This document shows positions 38,112-49,723 of a stretch of DNA of 64,000 nucleotides, in pieces (position 1 is the first letter of the stretch; every line of letters starts with the position of its first letter). The position numbers and the translations under genes were made by a program. Source of the DNA: Dillenia suffruticosa (Eukaryota > Streptophyta > Magnoliopsida > Dilleniales > Dilleniaceae); contig JAVTVX010000035.1 of the NCBI GenBank assembly GCA_033439265.1, positions 5,126,001-5,190,000 of the forward strand. The letters are read 5' to 3'. The notes below the pieces were generated by a model that worked only from the letters and a program-made list of their open reading frames with translations, did not search any database and was not told where the DNA came from.

Positions 38112-41100
38112 ATGAGGACTCCGCATAAAAGAATGAGTTTGAGCAAATCAAGTTCAATTCCAAGCCTTAAAGAATTTGAAGAGGTTTCCTGGGTGCCTGT
38201 CACTCCTCTCAAGCCCAGCATAACACCAACCCAGAATGAGGTGCAAAAGGATCAGCTGGGAGTAGACTCTATGTTTGACCCAAAGAGATTGGAGATAAGT
38301 TCCCCACGGAAAGACCTCAGCTCAGTTTCAAGCATTGATTCGACAAATTCTATAGAGCCAAGCACATGCATCAACATCTTGAAGACAACTTCAGAATCCA
38401 AAAACCAAGGGCCTGTCGAAGCATCTGGCAAGTTCCCTATTGACCCACTGAAGAAGTGGGACCAAGCATTCTTTGCAGAATTCTTTGCACAACCACTAGA
38501 AAAAAAATCATGGTATGGCAAGCCATGAGTTAACCACTTTGTTTGATGTTCCTATAATAGGTCACCAACAAGGGATGAGCTCCACAGAGGAGTCGCTTGA
38601 ATTAGCTCGATCAAGCACATGGATAAATGATGATACAAAAAGGGTTGCTCCTCAAAGTGAGTGAATCTAGCACTGTTTTCATCATTCAATTTTTATCAAG
38701 AGAATTACCCACACAAGTTGGAGTATATGTTGAACACTATCCTTAATAAAAGTAAACATGATAAGAAAAAAAATGCTTAAGAGGTTGTGTTTAATTTCCG
38801 AAATGTCAGTCTGAAAGTCATGCAGGGGTGGTCAAGATATTTCCGTCTTCTTGAGGTGCTAAAAGTGCAAAATAAGATAGTGGAAGGATCACTGTCTTCC
38901 CAAGTCCTTGAAGTGTTAAAATTCCTTAAGACAGATGCCAACAAGAATCTATATGGATGTATACTTCCATTGTTCATGTAATGGACTGGAGCATTTTACC
39001 ATTAGGCCTAAAATGTCAATAAACTACTCACCAGGATCTTTGAGCTTCTTTGTGGTAAAAAAAGAACTCAAATTCCACTTCCCTTCAGCATTATCACTAG
39101 TTGCAAAACAGGTAGCCAACATGTCCTGTTGACAAGGTGTACACTAATTCACAATTGTATTTCCAAATGAGATTGACTAGCCTTTCATATTTGTCTCTGG
39201 TTTCTTCAGGTAGTTTAAAAATTGGGAGTATTGCTCCTTTTACAGATGGACTCTCCATGCCTCAATGGCCAACCTGCGAACTTAATATAACTGCTAGGTC
39301 CAGCTCTGATGCAGATACAGGCAAAATGGCAACCCAGTTCACACCTATGACCCCAGAGCCCAAGAGATTGGACAAAAAAGAGGTTTCAGAATTGGCACAG
39401 ATAACCATAGAACAAACAAATCAGGAAAAAGGTGAAAGAGATGCACCTTAATCTCATAATTGTATTTCCAATTGAAATTGATTGGACATTTCGATTTTGT
39501 TGTTGATCTCCTAGTTCAAGTGAACTGAAATATACACGGCCCCTTTACAGATAGTTACCCTACATTTCACCAACCAGCATGTGATCTGAATTTGCCAATT
39601 ACATCCAGCATTTTCTCAGATTCAAGCAGAGTAGTTAGCCAGTTTGCCCCTATGACACCCAGCCAATCCAAGAGAGTACAGAACCAGGTTTCAGAAGTGC
39701 CACATACAGTCGCAGGAGAAGGAACAAATCAGGAGAAAGATGATTCCATAGATGCAGTTGCTACCATAGCAGCCACAAAAGAACATGATGACAAAAAGGC
39801 CCAGCAGCTTGTTACAGATTTGTCTTCCTCAGGACTGAAGGAGAATCACAACCCTGACAAGGGAGACAACCATCTTGACTTCAACCAGACTTCACAGCAG
39901 AAACCAAGAAGGAGAAAGCACAGGCCAAGAGTGATAACAGAAGGCAAACCTAGGACACCAAAACCAGCAAAGATGAAGCCTACTGGTACCCCAGAAAAAC
40001 CGACCGGCAAAAGAAAATATGTAAGGAAGAAACCATATGTCAAACGCTCAAAACCCTCAGCAGAAGCAGAAGTGATTGACAGCAACCAAGAAACAACTGG
40101 AGTGGCTAAAAGGTCATGCAGAAGAGCTTTAAATTTTGACATAAATGATGAGACAAGAGAAAAGGAAACACAAGATGTTGGATATTATAAACTCCAGTCA
40201 TTATCAACAGTGCAGCTTAGCCAAGATATGGAACTGCAGATGGAAAACACAAGAGCAGGCATTGCATATGGTCTCCCTCACTCCATGAATCAGATTCTGA
40301 AGGGTTACAAAGCATTGCCTGAGGAAGAAATCCAAAGCAAAATCAAAAGAACCAATCAGCTACTGAGGTCTGCTTTGCAAGAGGAAATAACCACACAGAG
40401 AGAGGAACGAATCAATTCAACAGCCAAATTTGCTGAAGCAAGTATGGTTGTGCAAACATCAACTGCTGCAACACCTCTGGAAAATCCAAAAAACTCCAGC
40501 AGGAGCAGTACAAGTTCAGTTGGATCAGAAAAAACAAGGGGATTGAAGAGGGGACACTCATGTACTATCGAACAAGCAGGTCTCAGCATGGCAAATATGG
40601 GTGGGGCACTTTACAATTCCATACAGACATACCAAACAATGTTGCTGAATCCTGAAGTCAACTGCAGTAGAATTCCAGGTATGTATTTTCCTGAAATTTA
40701 CAAGAAAAAGAGGAGCGAGAAGGTTTATAGTTCAGCTTCAACAGCATCTAGCACATTATCATCTGAAACAGTAGCAGAAAGTTGTCAGAAACAGGCAACA
40801 TGTCCTCAAAACAGTAGTAGTGCAAATCCATTTCCTTCAAAAGTTAACTGCCGAATATCTAATAACCAGTTCTTGAACGTCAATTCACCCACCTGTCATG
40901 GGGAATCAGTATCAGATCTCCTTGATAGACTCCACAGTATGGAGCGATTTGTAGCCTTGGGTTGCACACAGGGTCTGACAAAGAAGAGATCCAAGGCCTC
41001 CACTAGAGTGCGAGACTTGGATTCACTTAGACAATTTCCAACAGTTTCCATTGATAAATTTCCCGCACCTCAGACATGCATGGAGGCACTAGTTGCAGAC

Positions 41101-44100
41101 ACCAGTTCAACAATGTCAAAGAGAAAACGAACGAGAAAGCGTGCCAGTTCAACTTGTTCCCCCAATGGACCACAACTGCAAGAGAATGTTGCTGAATATA
41201 ACCATAGCCGAATACTTTCCAGATCAAATGGTACTCTCTCTCTCCCTGCTCTCTCTCTCTCAGACACACACTTTTGCATTCAAAACCACAGGACTTATAT
41301 TCAGACAACTCCACTAAAAATTTAATTAATGCAGGTTCTCCTCTGGAACTAATAAGGAAAGCGGCACCTTCTGTTGAATTAATAATTGAACACTTAAGGC
41401 GTCTTGATGTAAATGGAGAAGGGAACAAATTTACAACAGAGTACAATGCGCTTGTCCCTTACTACATAGAAAACCAAGAGCAGAGCACAATGGTTCTATA
41501 CCACAGAGATGGCACTGTCGTACCCTTTGACAGCTCATTATTTCCATTTAGGAAAAGAAAACCACGGCCTAAAGTTGACCTCGACGAAGAGACCACCAGA
41601 GTATGGAAGCTACTATTGGAGAATATAGATAGTGAAGGCATTGATGGAACTGATGAAGAAAAGGCAAAATGGTGGGAAGACGAGCGTAGAGTGTTTCGTG
41701 GCCGGGCAGATTCCTTTATTGCACGCATGCATCTTGTCCAAGGTAATAACTTAATATTAAAGTTGAGGTTTTTCTTACTAATTCATCTTAAAGATAGAGA
41801 TCAACTTCTCTGACTCAAGTGCTCAAATTCAAGTAAATCCCCTGAACCCCACCTCTGAAATTCTGTGAAATTCCTTTGTTGCACATGCATTATCCTAATG
41901 TTACTGGTATATGGCCTCTTAGAAACCAATTTTTTATGTTCCATAATTCATCCAAAAATAATACTTTGATTGTTTCTACTTATTTCAGGAGATAGAAGAT
42001 TCTCTCCATGGAAGGGATCGGTTCTAGACTCAGTCATAGGAGTTTTTCTTACTCAGAATGTGTCAGACCATTTGTCTAGGTAAGCTGGAAAATCAAAAGT
42101 TGAAAACACTCGGAGAATTATTATGTATTGTCTGTAATCTGATTGCTTACCTTTTCCAGTTCTGCCTTTATGTCCCTTGCTGCACGTTTCCCACTTGTTT
42201 CCAAGAGCAACTTGGAGACATGCTACAAATCAGGTAAGAATGTCTTGGTTGAAGAGCCTGATCTGGATCCAGATGATTGCCAACAGGACCCAGCCATCTC
42301 ATGGCATGAAAACAACTCAGATCAAACAGTTGGAGATCGACGTTCTATGACAGTCCATAAAGATGAGCATGGAGAAGAAACAGTTGTCAGTAACAACAAA
42401 CATCCAGGAAACAGTACTATGCTTGTGAAGTCAGCAGAAAACAATGAAAGAAAATTGCTAGATTCTGGTGGAGGTGATGCAAGGATATATGATGAAATGA
42501 CTCTGAATTATTCAACTACTGTTTTGGTTGAGGAAGGACAAGCAAGTCTTACAGAAAAAATTGGAGTAATAAGCCTACCCTTGTCTGAAAACTTTGTGGT
42601 TTCATCTCAAACTTCAGCGGAATATTCAATCAGTCAGACTGTTGAAAGAACAGGATCATGCTCAGAGAGCAACTCAGAAGTAGAAGATGTGACAGGAAGC
42701 TCCAAGTCTGAGACTTACTACTGCTCTGCATCTTTTGTTGAACCTTTATCAATCGAGATTTCAATTGAAGGCCAAAATAGAGCAGGAAATATGGAATATG
42801 ATGAGCCAAGGCAAGAAATGGGCAGTTGTAATGGTCAGTCAGAGAGTGCAACCATTATCCCTCCCAGTATTTGTCATGGTCGCTTGACTGCAGACTCGGG
42901 AGAAGTACAAATAGAATCCATTGAAATGTTAGGAAACATTAAAGTTGATGCTTCAGAAAAAGATGAAAATTGTGGAAGAAGGGAGGGCGGATCAACAACA
43001 GAATGCGTACATCCAGCTGGTTTCCAACTAAAGATGACATTAGATGTCCAAGAAGCACAGCAATCTTCCAGCCAGAACAATCCCTCAAGCAGCAACCTAC
43101 AAGGAGAGCTAAATGCCATTTTCCAGTCAAATGATAAGATTGGCCGCAAATCTAATGACAACAAATCAATGGCTCAAGTTCAGTGCAATAAAAAGCTACA
43201 AACTTTAGATCCGCCAAACTTCTCACATGGGACCTTGGAAGTTGCGGAAAGCACTAATGCAGAATGTAAACAAAGCACCGAGCAAAAGGAAGTAGAATCC
43301 AACTTGAATAAGTTTATTCACTCATCAGATGTGACACTCTCCGGCCCAAAAGCCGACACTTCAAAAGCAAAGAGGGTGAGGACTGGGAAAGAGAAAAAGA
43401 ATGATATTGACTGGGACGATCTAAGAAAACAAGCTGAAGCTGGTGACAGAAAAAGAGAGAGAACTGCCTACACAATGGACTCTTTGGACTATGAAGCAAT
43501 AAGACTTGCAGATGTTAACGAGATAGCCAATGCAATTAAAGAAAGGGGAATGAATAACATGCTTGCAGAGCGAATCAAGGTACAAACCAAGTTCCCGTAA
43601 TGAAGTTCATATATCTCATACATCTGCTATAAACTTGAGGCAAGTAAATATTTGGAACGGCTGCTAATTTTTCAACCATCTTTGCAGGATTTCCTTAATA
43701 GGCTAGTTAAAGAACATGGGAGCATCGATCTTGAATGGTTGAGAGATGTACACCCAGACAAAGCAAAGTAAGGAAAAATACACCCTAACTAAATCATGTG
43801 AGATTCAACCCATAAATAAGATATTCTACCAGCAAATTTCATCTATGCAATGCCACGACTTTCTTGCGAGTGCATCAGTTGTGCTACATATGTTTGTAGC
43901 ATTATATCATGTCTAATATTTTCCATAGTATCACATGGATGGAAAGAATAATATACCTATATACTTGTTTTGACATAGGGAATATCTACTAAGCATCAGA
44001 GGATTGGGATTAAAAAGTGTGGAGTGCGTGCGGCTTTTGACACTTCATCACCTTGCTTTCCCAGTAAGGCTTGATGTCAATGATTCATAAATAGGATAAA

Positions 44101-47100
44101 CAAACCATAGAAATTAATATATTCACTCTTGTACCTCAAATAAGGTTGACACCAATGTTGGTCGAATAGCCGTTAGGCTGGGCTGGGTGCCCCTTCAGCC
44201 ATTGCCAGAGTCACTTCAACTACATCTTCTGGAACTGTAAGCACCGCAAGCACATTTTTCTCTTGCACAAAACCTGCATCAATCAAACATAGTGACACTG
44301 ACATTGTCGTTTGGAAATAGGTACCCTGTGTTGGAATCCATCCAGAAATATCTCTGGCCACGACTGTGCAAGCTTGACCAAAGAACATTGTAACTATATC
44401 TCATCTTGCCACATTTTGTAAAATGTTTCATGCATGCAATCAGACATATTTATTGACCAATGGGATGAACAATGACAGGTACGAGCTACATTACCAGATG
44501 ATAACATTTGGGAAGGTATATCTTACATTCTTATTCCCTCCCTCTCCCGCCCCCCCCAAAAATAAATAAATAAATAAAACCTTACACATGGATCATATTT
44601 TTATGCATTCAACCACATAAAAGCACACATGAATGCATAAATGAATGACACATCTGCTTCTCATAGATGATCAATTCCACATGGTGCAAAATAAACTGGT
44701 TTGGGGTTCATGCAGGTTTTCTGTACAAAGAGCAAGCCAAACTGCAATGCATGCCCAATGAGACTCGAGTGCAGACATTTTACAAGTGCATTTGCAAGGT
44801 TTGTGTACAAGACTTCCTCATCCCTAGCTTTTATACCTCCTTGTCCAACTTGAGTAGGTTATAAACCCTTCCTCCAGGAATGATGTGTGGGGAAATGTTA
44901 AACCTGACCTAAGAAATATAAGGGCTAAAAATCAACAAAAAGATTTAAACATAGCTATCCATCAACTGGACCGTTTTACATATGAAGCTCAAGTAAGGGA
45001 GATAGCCTTCCTACATTTCAACTTTGATCATATAGTTCAACTAGCATATATCATACAGCCAACCATCAATCATCAGTATGCAAATTTTTGTACAGATCTT
45101 CTCAATAGGCATATATGACAAGATTAAATATTAGAATGATCATGTTGGTTATCATTATAATTTGTGAACTGTGCTGCATGCAGTGCAAGGCTGGCCTTGC
45201 CCAGCCCAGAGGAGAGAAGTATTATAAGTGCAGCTGAAAACACAGAGCCTGTCAGTCAAGATCCTCCAGGGATTGCCCATCCATTAACACTAATGCCATC
45301 ACAGGCAGAACAAAAATCTGAAACAAACATTGGACTTGGTAATTCTGAACCTATAATTGAAGTACCATCAACACCAGAGCCTGAACAAACACAAATATCA
45401 GTATTAGACATTGAAGACACCTACCATCAGGACCCTGATGAAATCCCGACAATCAAGCTCGACCTTGAACCGTTCACCCAGAACTTACAAAACCATATGC
45501 AAGAGAACATGGAGTTAGAGGAGGCTGAAATGTCAAAGGCATTAGTCGCTTTGACTCCAGAGGCTGCATCCATCCCTATGCCAAAGCTTAAAAATATCAG
45601 TCGGCTCCGCACAGAGCACCAAGTGTAAGTAAGACCAAGGGAAACATATATAATTTAGATAAAAAGCAAAGCCCTTACCCCCCCACCCCACAGCCAGAAA
45701 TTTATTGTTATTGTTGTTCTTAATATTCCAGCAAAAAAGATAAATTATGAGCAGTTGATCAATCCTTCATGATGCTTGTTAATTTTCTCCTTTTTTCCCG
45801 TGCACAGCTATGAACTTCCAGATTCGCACCCTCTTCTAGAAGGGGTCAGTTTTCCCACTCTTAAAAACATTATTGATCCATTTTTTGTCCTCTTTCCAAT
45901 GTTATTCACCAATGATGCTTCTACTACAGCTTGACAAACGAGAACCTGATGACCCGTGCTCATATCTTCTTGCTATATGGACTCCAGGTAAAAGATTTGT
46001 AGACCTACTACAGTAACAAGTCAGTCAATAGTGTAAAAGAGTTGAATAATTTTGCAGTTCATAGGCATTCCTAGTGTCCAAAAACTAATTGCTCTTCAAC
46101 CAATTCTGCTGTGCTCCCCAAGGGATCCATCTTACTCATTTCTCATCTACCAGGGGAAACTGTAGATTCCATTGAACCGCCTGAAAGAAGGTGTAGCTCC
46201 CAGGAACTTGGGAAGCTGTGTGATGAAATGACATGTTTTTCATGCAATAGCATAAGAGAGGCAAATTCTCAAACTGTTCGAGGAACTCTTTTGGTGAGCA
46301 TATAAGTACCATATTAAAAACTGTTAGACAGCAAAGCAGCAATATATGACAAAGTAACACCTTGAAATACAAAATGTGCAGATACCATGTCGAACAGCAA
46401 TGAGAGGGAGCTTCCCACTCAATGGCACATATTTCCAAGTTAATGAGGTATTTTTTTTGGGGGGGTGGGGGGAGTGATATGAATACCTTTTTCTAACAGT
46501 AATGATGAGGCAATGTTTACCTTCAACTCACAGTGTTCTCATACAAGCTTTTTGTTCTTATCTTTTAAAAAATGTCATGATCAAATCAATGTTATTTTTG
46601 TGCAGGTGTTTGCAGATCATGACTCAAGTCTTAATCCAATAGATGTTCCCAGAGCATGGATATGGAATTTACCAAGACGGACAGTTTACTTTGGAACCTC
46701 AATACCAACAATATTTAAAGGTAACAGATCTTATAAAAGAATGGTCCTGATGTATAATACGGGAATCAAACTTGTTGCACTAAAAGTTCTCTTTTGTGGC
46801 CAATTAGGTCTATCAACAAAGAACATACAATATTGTTTCTGGAGAGGTATGTGACAAGAACTCCATTTAAGTATTATTAAAGCAATAGACAACTTTGTAG
46901 CCCTATGATAACCCAATCATAATTTTGCATACACTTAAAACCAGAGCCCTGGTATCTGAATGTGCCACTGGCTTACAACAAAGAAGTATGACCAATGCAA
47001 CCACTAACTTCAGGATGTGCTGTCTATAAATTAGCTCTGCTAAACAATTATAAGAAACGGTTTAAGATTGTATCATAAGGTAATCAAGATAATTGGCCTC

Positions 47101-48699
47101 AATCATGAGACGTCTACATTCCCAATGGAGTTCCTCATTTTAATGCTCTGGAAGTTCCAGGTCTTTAAAAAATTCTGTGGCTGATATGAGGGAAAAAAAT
47201 AAATAACTATTTTCAGCAGGTTATTACTTGAAGTAACATGAGAAACCAAAAACAAAGATACTCATCCACTTCATAGCATAAAAGCTTTCATTCTTCTTCC
47301 CTCAAGGTTGCACTTTGACTGTGTTCAACCACTAGTTGTTTCAACCACTAGTTGTAGACTTGCATTACATGAACATTGATTATAAGTTCTATAAATTTTG
47401 AGCTTCCTATTTTTATGTTCATGAAACATTTTTTTTTAATATTTCCCTTGCATTCGATTTAAATGTTAGTTTGGAACATTATATGCTTATTATATTTATA
47501 CTCATGTAACTTTCTTCATTGATTACTTGTTTGTATGATGCTGATGGTAAAATATAAAATGTGTCACAAATTTCTTATAATTTAATCACATTTTCCATGA
47601 ATATTTAGTTCAACTCTTTTCACCTCAAAATTAAAACCCAATTTTTTATTTAAAAAAGATTGATAGATGTCATCTTTATGATACAAGTCAATGTGCTGTT
47701 AAATGGCATTTTTTTTTTGTTCTTTTTGGGAACTCAATATTCATAAAGAAATTCTGATGAAATGACATTTATATTCCTTGCATCGTTGAAAATTATGAGC
47801 ACTAACAAAGAAAATACTCAAGACTTTGCTTAACTGATCAATGATGCATGGGTGAGGACTTCCTTCTTTTCAATGTTTGAAATGTAGTGTTAGTTTAAGA
47901 TTGAAGACGCAATTTTATTAGAAGGGCTCCAACAAAAGGTGTTGAACTACTTAATGGGAATTGAAGGAGTTGGGTATGATTTGTCAAAGACTTGTATAGT
48001 GGAGAGTAAACTAAGCATGCTACTAGTGAAAACTAACAAAAATATTTTCCCCTGAGGAAAAATGACGTGACATTCAGAAAATTAGACTTACACAGGAGTA
48101 CTAGAGTGGAAGAAGCTCACTGATGGAGAATAAATACCAGAAGAGGGGGATAGGGAGGAAGATGTTAGATTGACTACGGGAACAAGAGTTCCTAGGGAAA
48201 AATCACATATGAAAATACCAAGAAGAAACTAAATAGTTCATAGTGGATGGCTTGTTTCATAATAGACCCTAACCCATTTTTTGAAGGCCATAGATCCTAA
48301 ACAAATTAAAAATTGAAGTCAAATCAAATCCTTTGCAAAGTATATGAACTAAAGGTTCTAAAACATAACCAAATATAGAAACAGATATTAATGCCAAAGT
48401 ATTCTAGGATCCTTAATGAAAACCAACATAAATAATATATATTTACGTATTTACAATGCATGCTGCATCACTTATGCATCCTCATATATATCTTAGAGAT
48501 GTTCTCACATGCAACTGTGTTATAAGAGTAATGAGGAATTAGTTTCAACGCAAATTTATGAGTGCATTTTGCAGGGTTTGTCTGCGTGAGGGGATTTGAT
48601 CAAAAATCACGGGCACCGCGACCTCTAATAGCCAGACTGCACTTTCCTGCCAGCAAGATGCCCAGGCCAAAGGGTGGGGATGAAAAGTATGGGAAGTAG
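38112..48699 (+). CDS. ROS1: DEMETER/ROS1-family 5-methylcytosine DNA glycosylase (ROS1-like), about 20 exons
   Basis: Bifunctional DNA glycosylase/lyase that removes 5-methylcytosine in the nucleus. Secure exons: 39246-39431, 39551-41230, 41335-41742, 41989-42079, 42160-43579, 43688-43767, 43979-44063, 44145-44236, 44321-44389, 44479-44515, 44716-44798, 45184-45624, 45808-45844, 45930-45987, 46154-46293, 46382-46447, 46606-46720, 46808-46846, 48575-48699. The first exon (from 38112) and one near 38561-38656 have unsettled borders. Length is about 1,890-1,920 residues, longer than Arabidopsis ROS1. In order: WVPVTP near the N terminus, a Lys/Arg-rich tract, glycosylase part 1 (RGRADSFIARMHLVQGDRRF), the HhH-GPD part with Lys in GLGLKSVECVR and Asp in PVDTNVGR, a 4Fe-4S motif (C-x6-C-x2-C-x5-C), a permuted CXXC unit, and the RRM-like end (RLHFPAS). 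All key residues are present. The DSEGIDGTDEEKAKWWEDE region resembles ROS1 more than DME. Confidence 0.95.
39150..39760 (+). repeat. 305-bp tandem duplication spanning an intron end and an exon of the demethylase gene
   Basis: The intronic AATTGTATTTCCA recurs at an offset of exactly 305 (39153 and 39458), and so do the exon starts after TTTACAG (39246 and 39551). Both exon copies enter in phase 1. They encode related peptides: ATQFTPMTPEPKRL with NQEKG, and VSQFAPMTPSQSKRV with NQEKD. The copies have diverged but both stay open. Confidence 0.85.
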
Positions 48700-48807
48700 A
48701 GTACTTGCTGCGGTTTAGAGGACCTGATACGTACAAAGGACCATCTAGAAAGCAGAAATGAGCCAACATGCAGTGGATCAATAATAATTTTACTGCGAAG
48801 TAACTTG

Positions 48808-48879
48808 GTGCATCATGTGTCAGAAAAGGAAAGCCTACTCCTAGTGCATCATGTGTCCGAAAAGGAAAGTCTACTAACG
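48808..48879. repeat. 36-bp tandem duplication
   Basis: Two adjacent near-identical copies (GTGCATCATGTGTCAGAAAA and GTGCATCATGTGTCCGAAAA, each followed by GGAAAG-CTACT) with an offset of 36, just downstream of the demethylase stop codon. Confidence 0.85.
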
Positions 48880-49500
48880 GTATATTTGCAAGTTGTTTCG
48901 TGGTTTGTACATGATTGGCTGGAAAAGCAGTGTGTTTCATGCTCATATTAAGCTTTTCTATACTAGCAGTACTCGCTACGGGCCCTTATCATTCACCAGA
49001 TGGCTTGCACCTGCAACCCTTTTCAAGCATGAAGACAAAAATTAAAGTTATCCCTCTTTTGGGGCAACCAAGAAGCTATTAAAGTTTTTGGCGTTTGATC
49101 GGACACAAAATATATCTGCACAATTAAACCAAACCCTCGAAATAGTTTTCGGTTAAAACTCTCGAAATGGTTTGGATGTGATGATTGATGTGACACTAAC
49201 CGGTCATTTATGTTGAACTCATTTAATAAGTAACCCCAAATTAAATTTTTAGCACTAAGAATAATATCCTACCCAATTTTTTCATCAAATGGACTATTTT
49301 TTTGGTGTACACTTAGGCTTGGTGGGGCTCGAATTTGAGCCTATTATATGAACAAGGAGAATGTGTCATTTGAGTCAAAACTTATTAACCGATCAAATGG
49401 ACTATGGAGCCTGCATCTGATGCCTAATTTTTGTTGCATTAAATAGATATTTTTTGGGGGGTGCGGTGTTGCATTAAATAGATTATGGAGATTGCATCTA

Positions 49501-49723
49501 TCAACGTGGATTGGTTCAACTGAACGAGGGGTTGAATATCTTTAAGCATGACCGATGTTTGACTCTCGTTAGAAGTATCGGGTCCTCATGTGTATGGAGC
49601 GTTTCTCGTTGGGAGATTTGTCATCCGAAAGGAGTCACTGCAACGGTCGGTCTAGATTAGTCGGGATAAAGCTCCGAATACCGAATGGTGTTCAAAACAT
49701 GATATCAAAAAAAAATAGAAACC
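49501..49723 (+). mobile_element. tRNA-derived SINE-like element
   Basis: The head contains a box A-like TTGGTTCAACTGA and about 40 bases later a box B-like ATGTTTGACTCTCG, the internal promoter order of tRNA-derived SINEs. A body of about 150 bases follows, then an A run near 49707-49715. GCATCTA occurs immediately before (49494-49500) and after (49724-49730), a plausible 7-bp target-site duplication. Confidence 0.65.

Noticed and set aside
46110-48574. Possible truncation of the demethylase after the exon ending at 46846
   Set aside because: The final exon at 48575-48699 supplies the conserved GFVCVRGF and RLHFPAS end in phase, so the 1.7-kb gap is a long intron.
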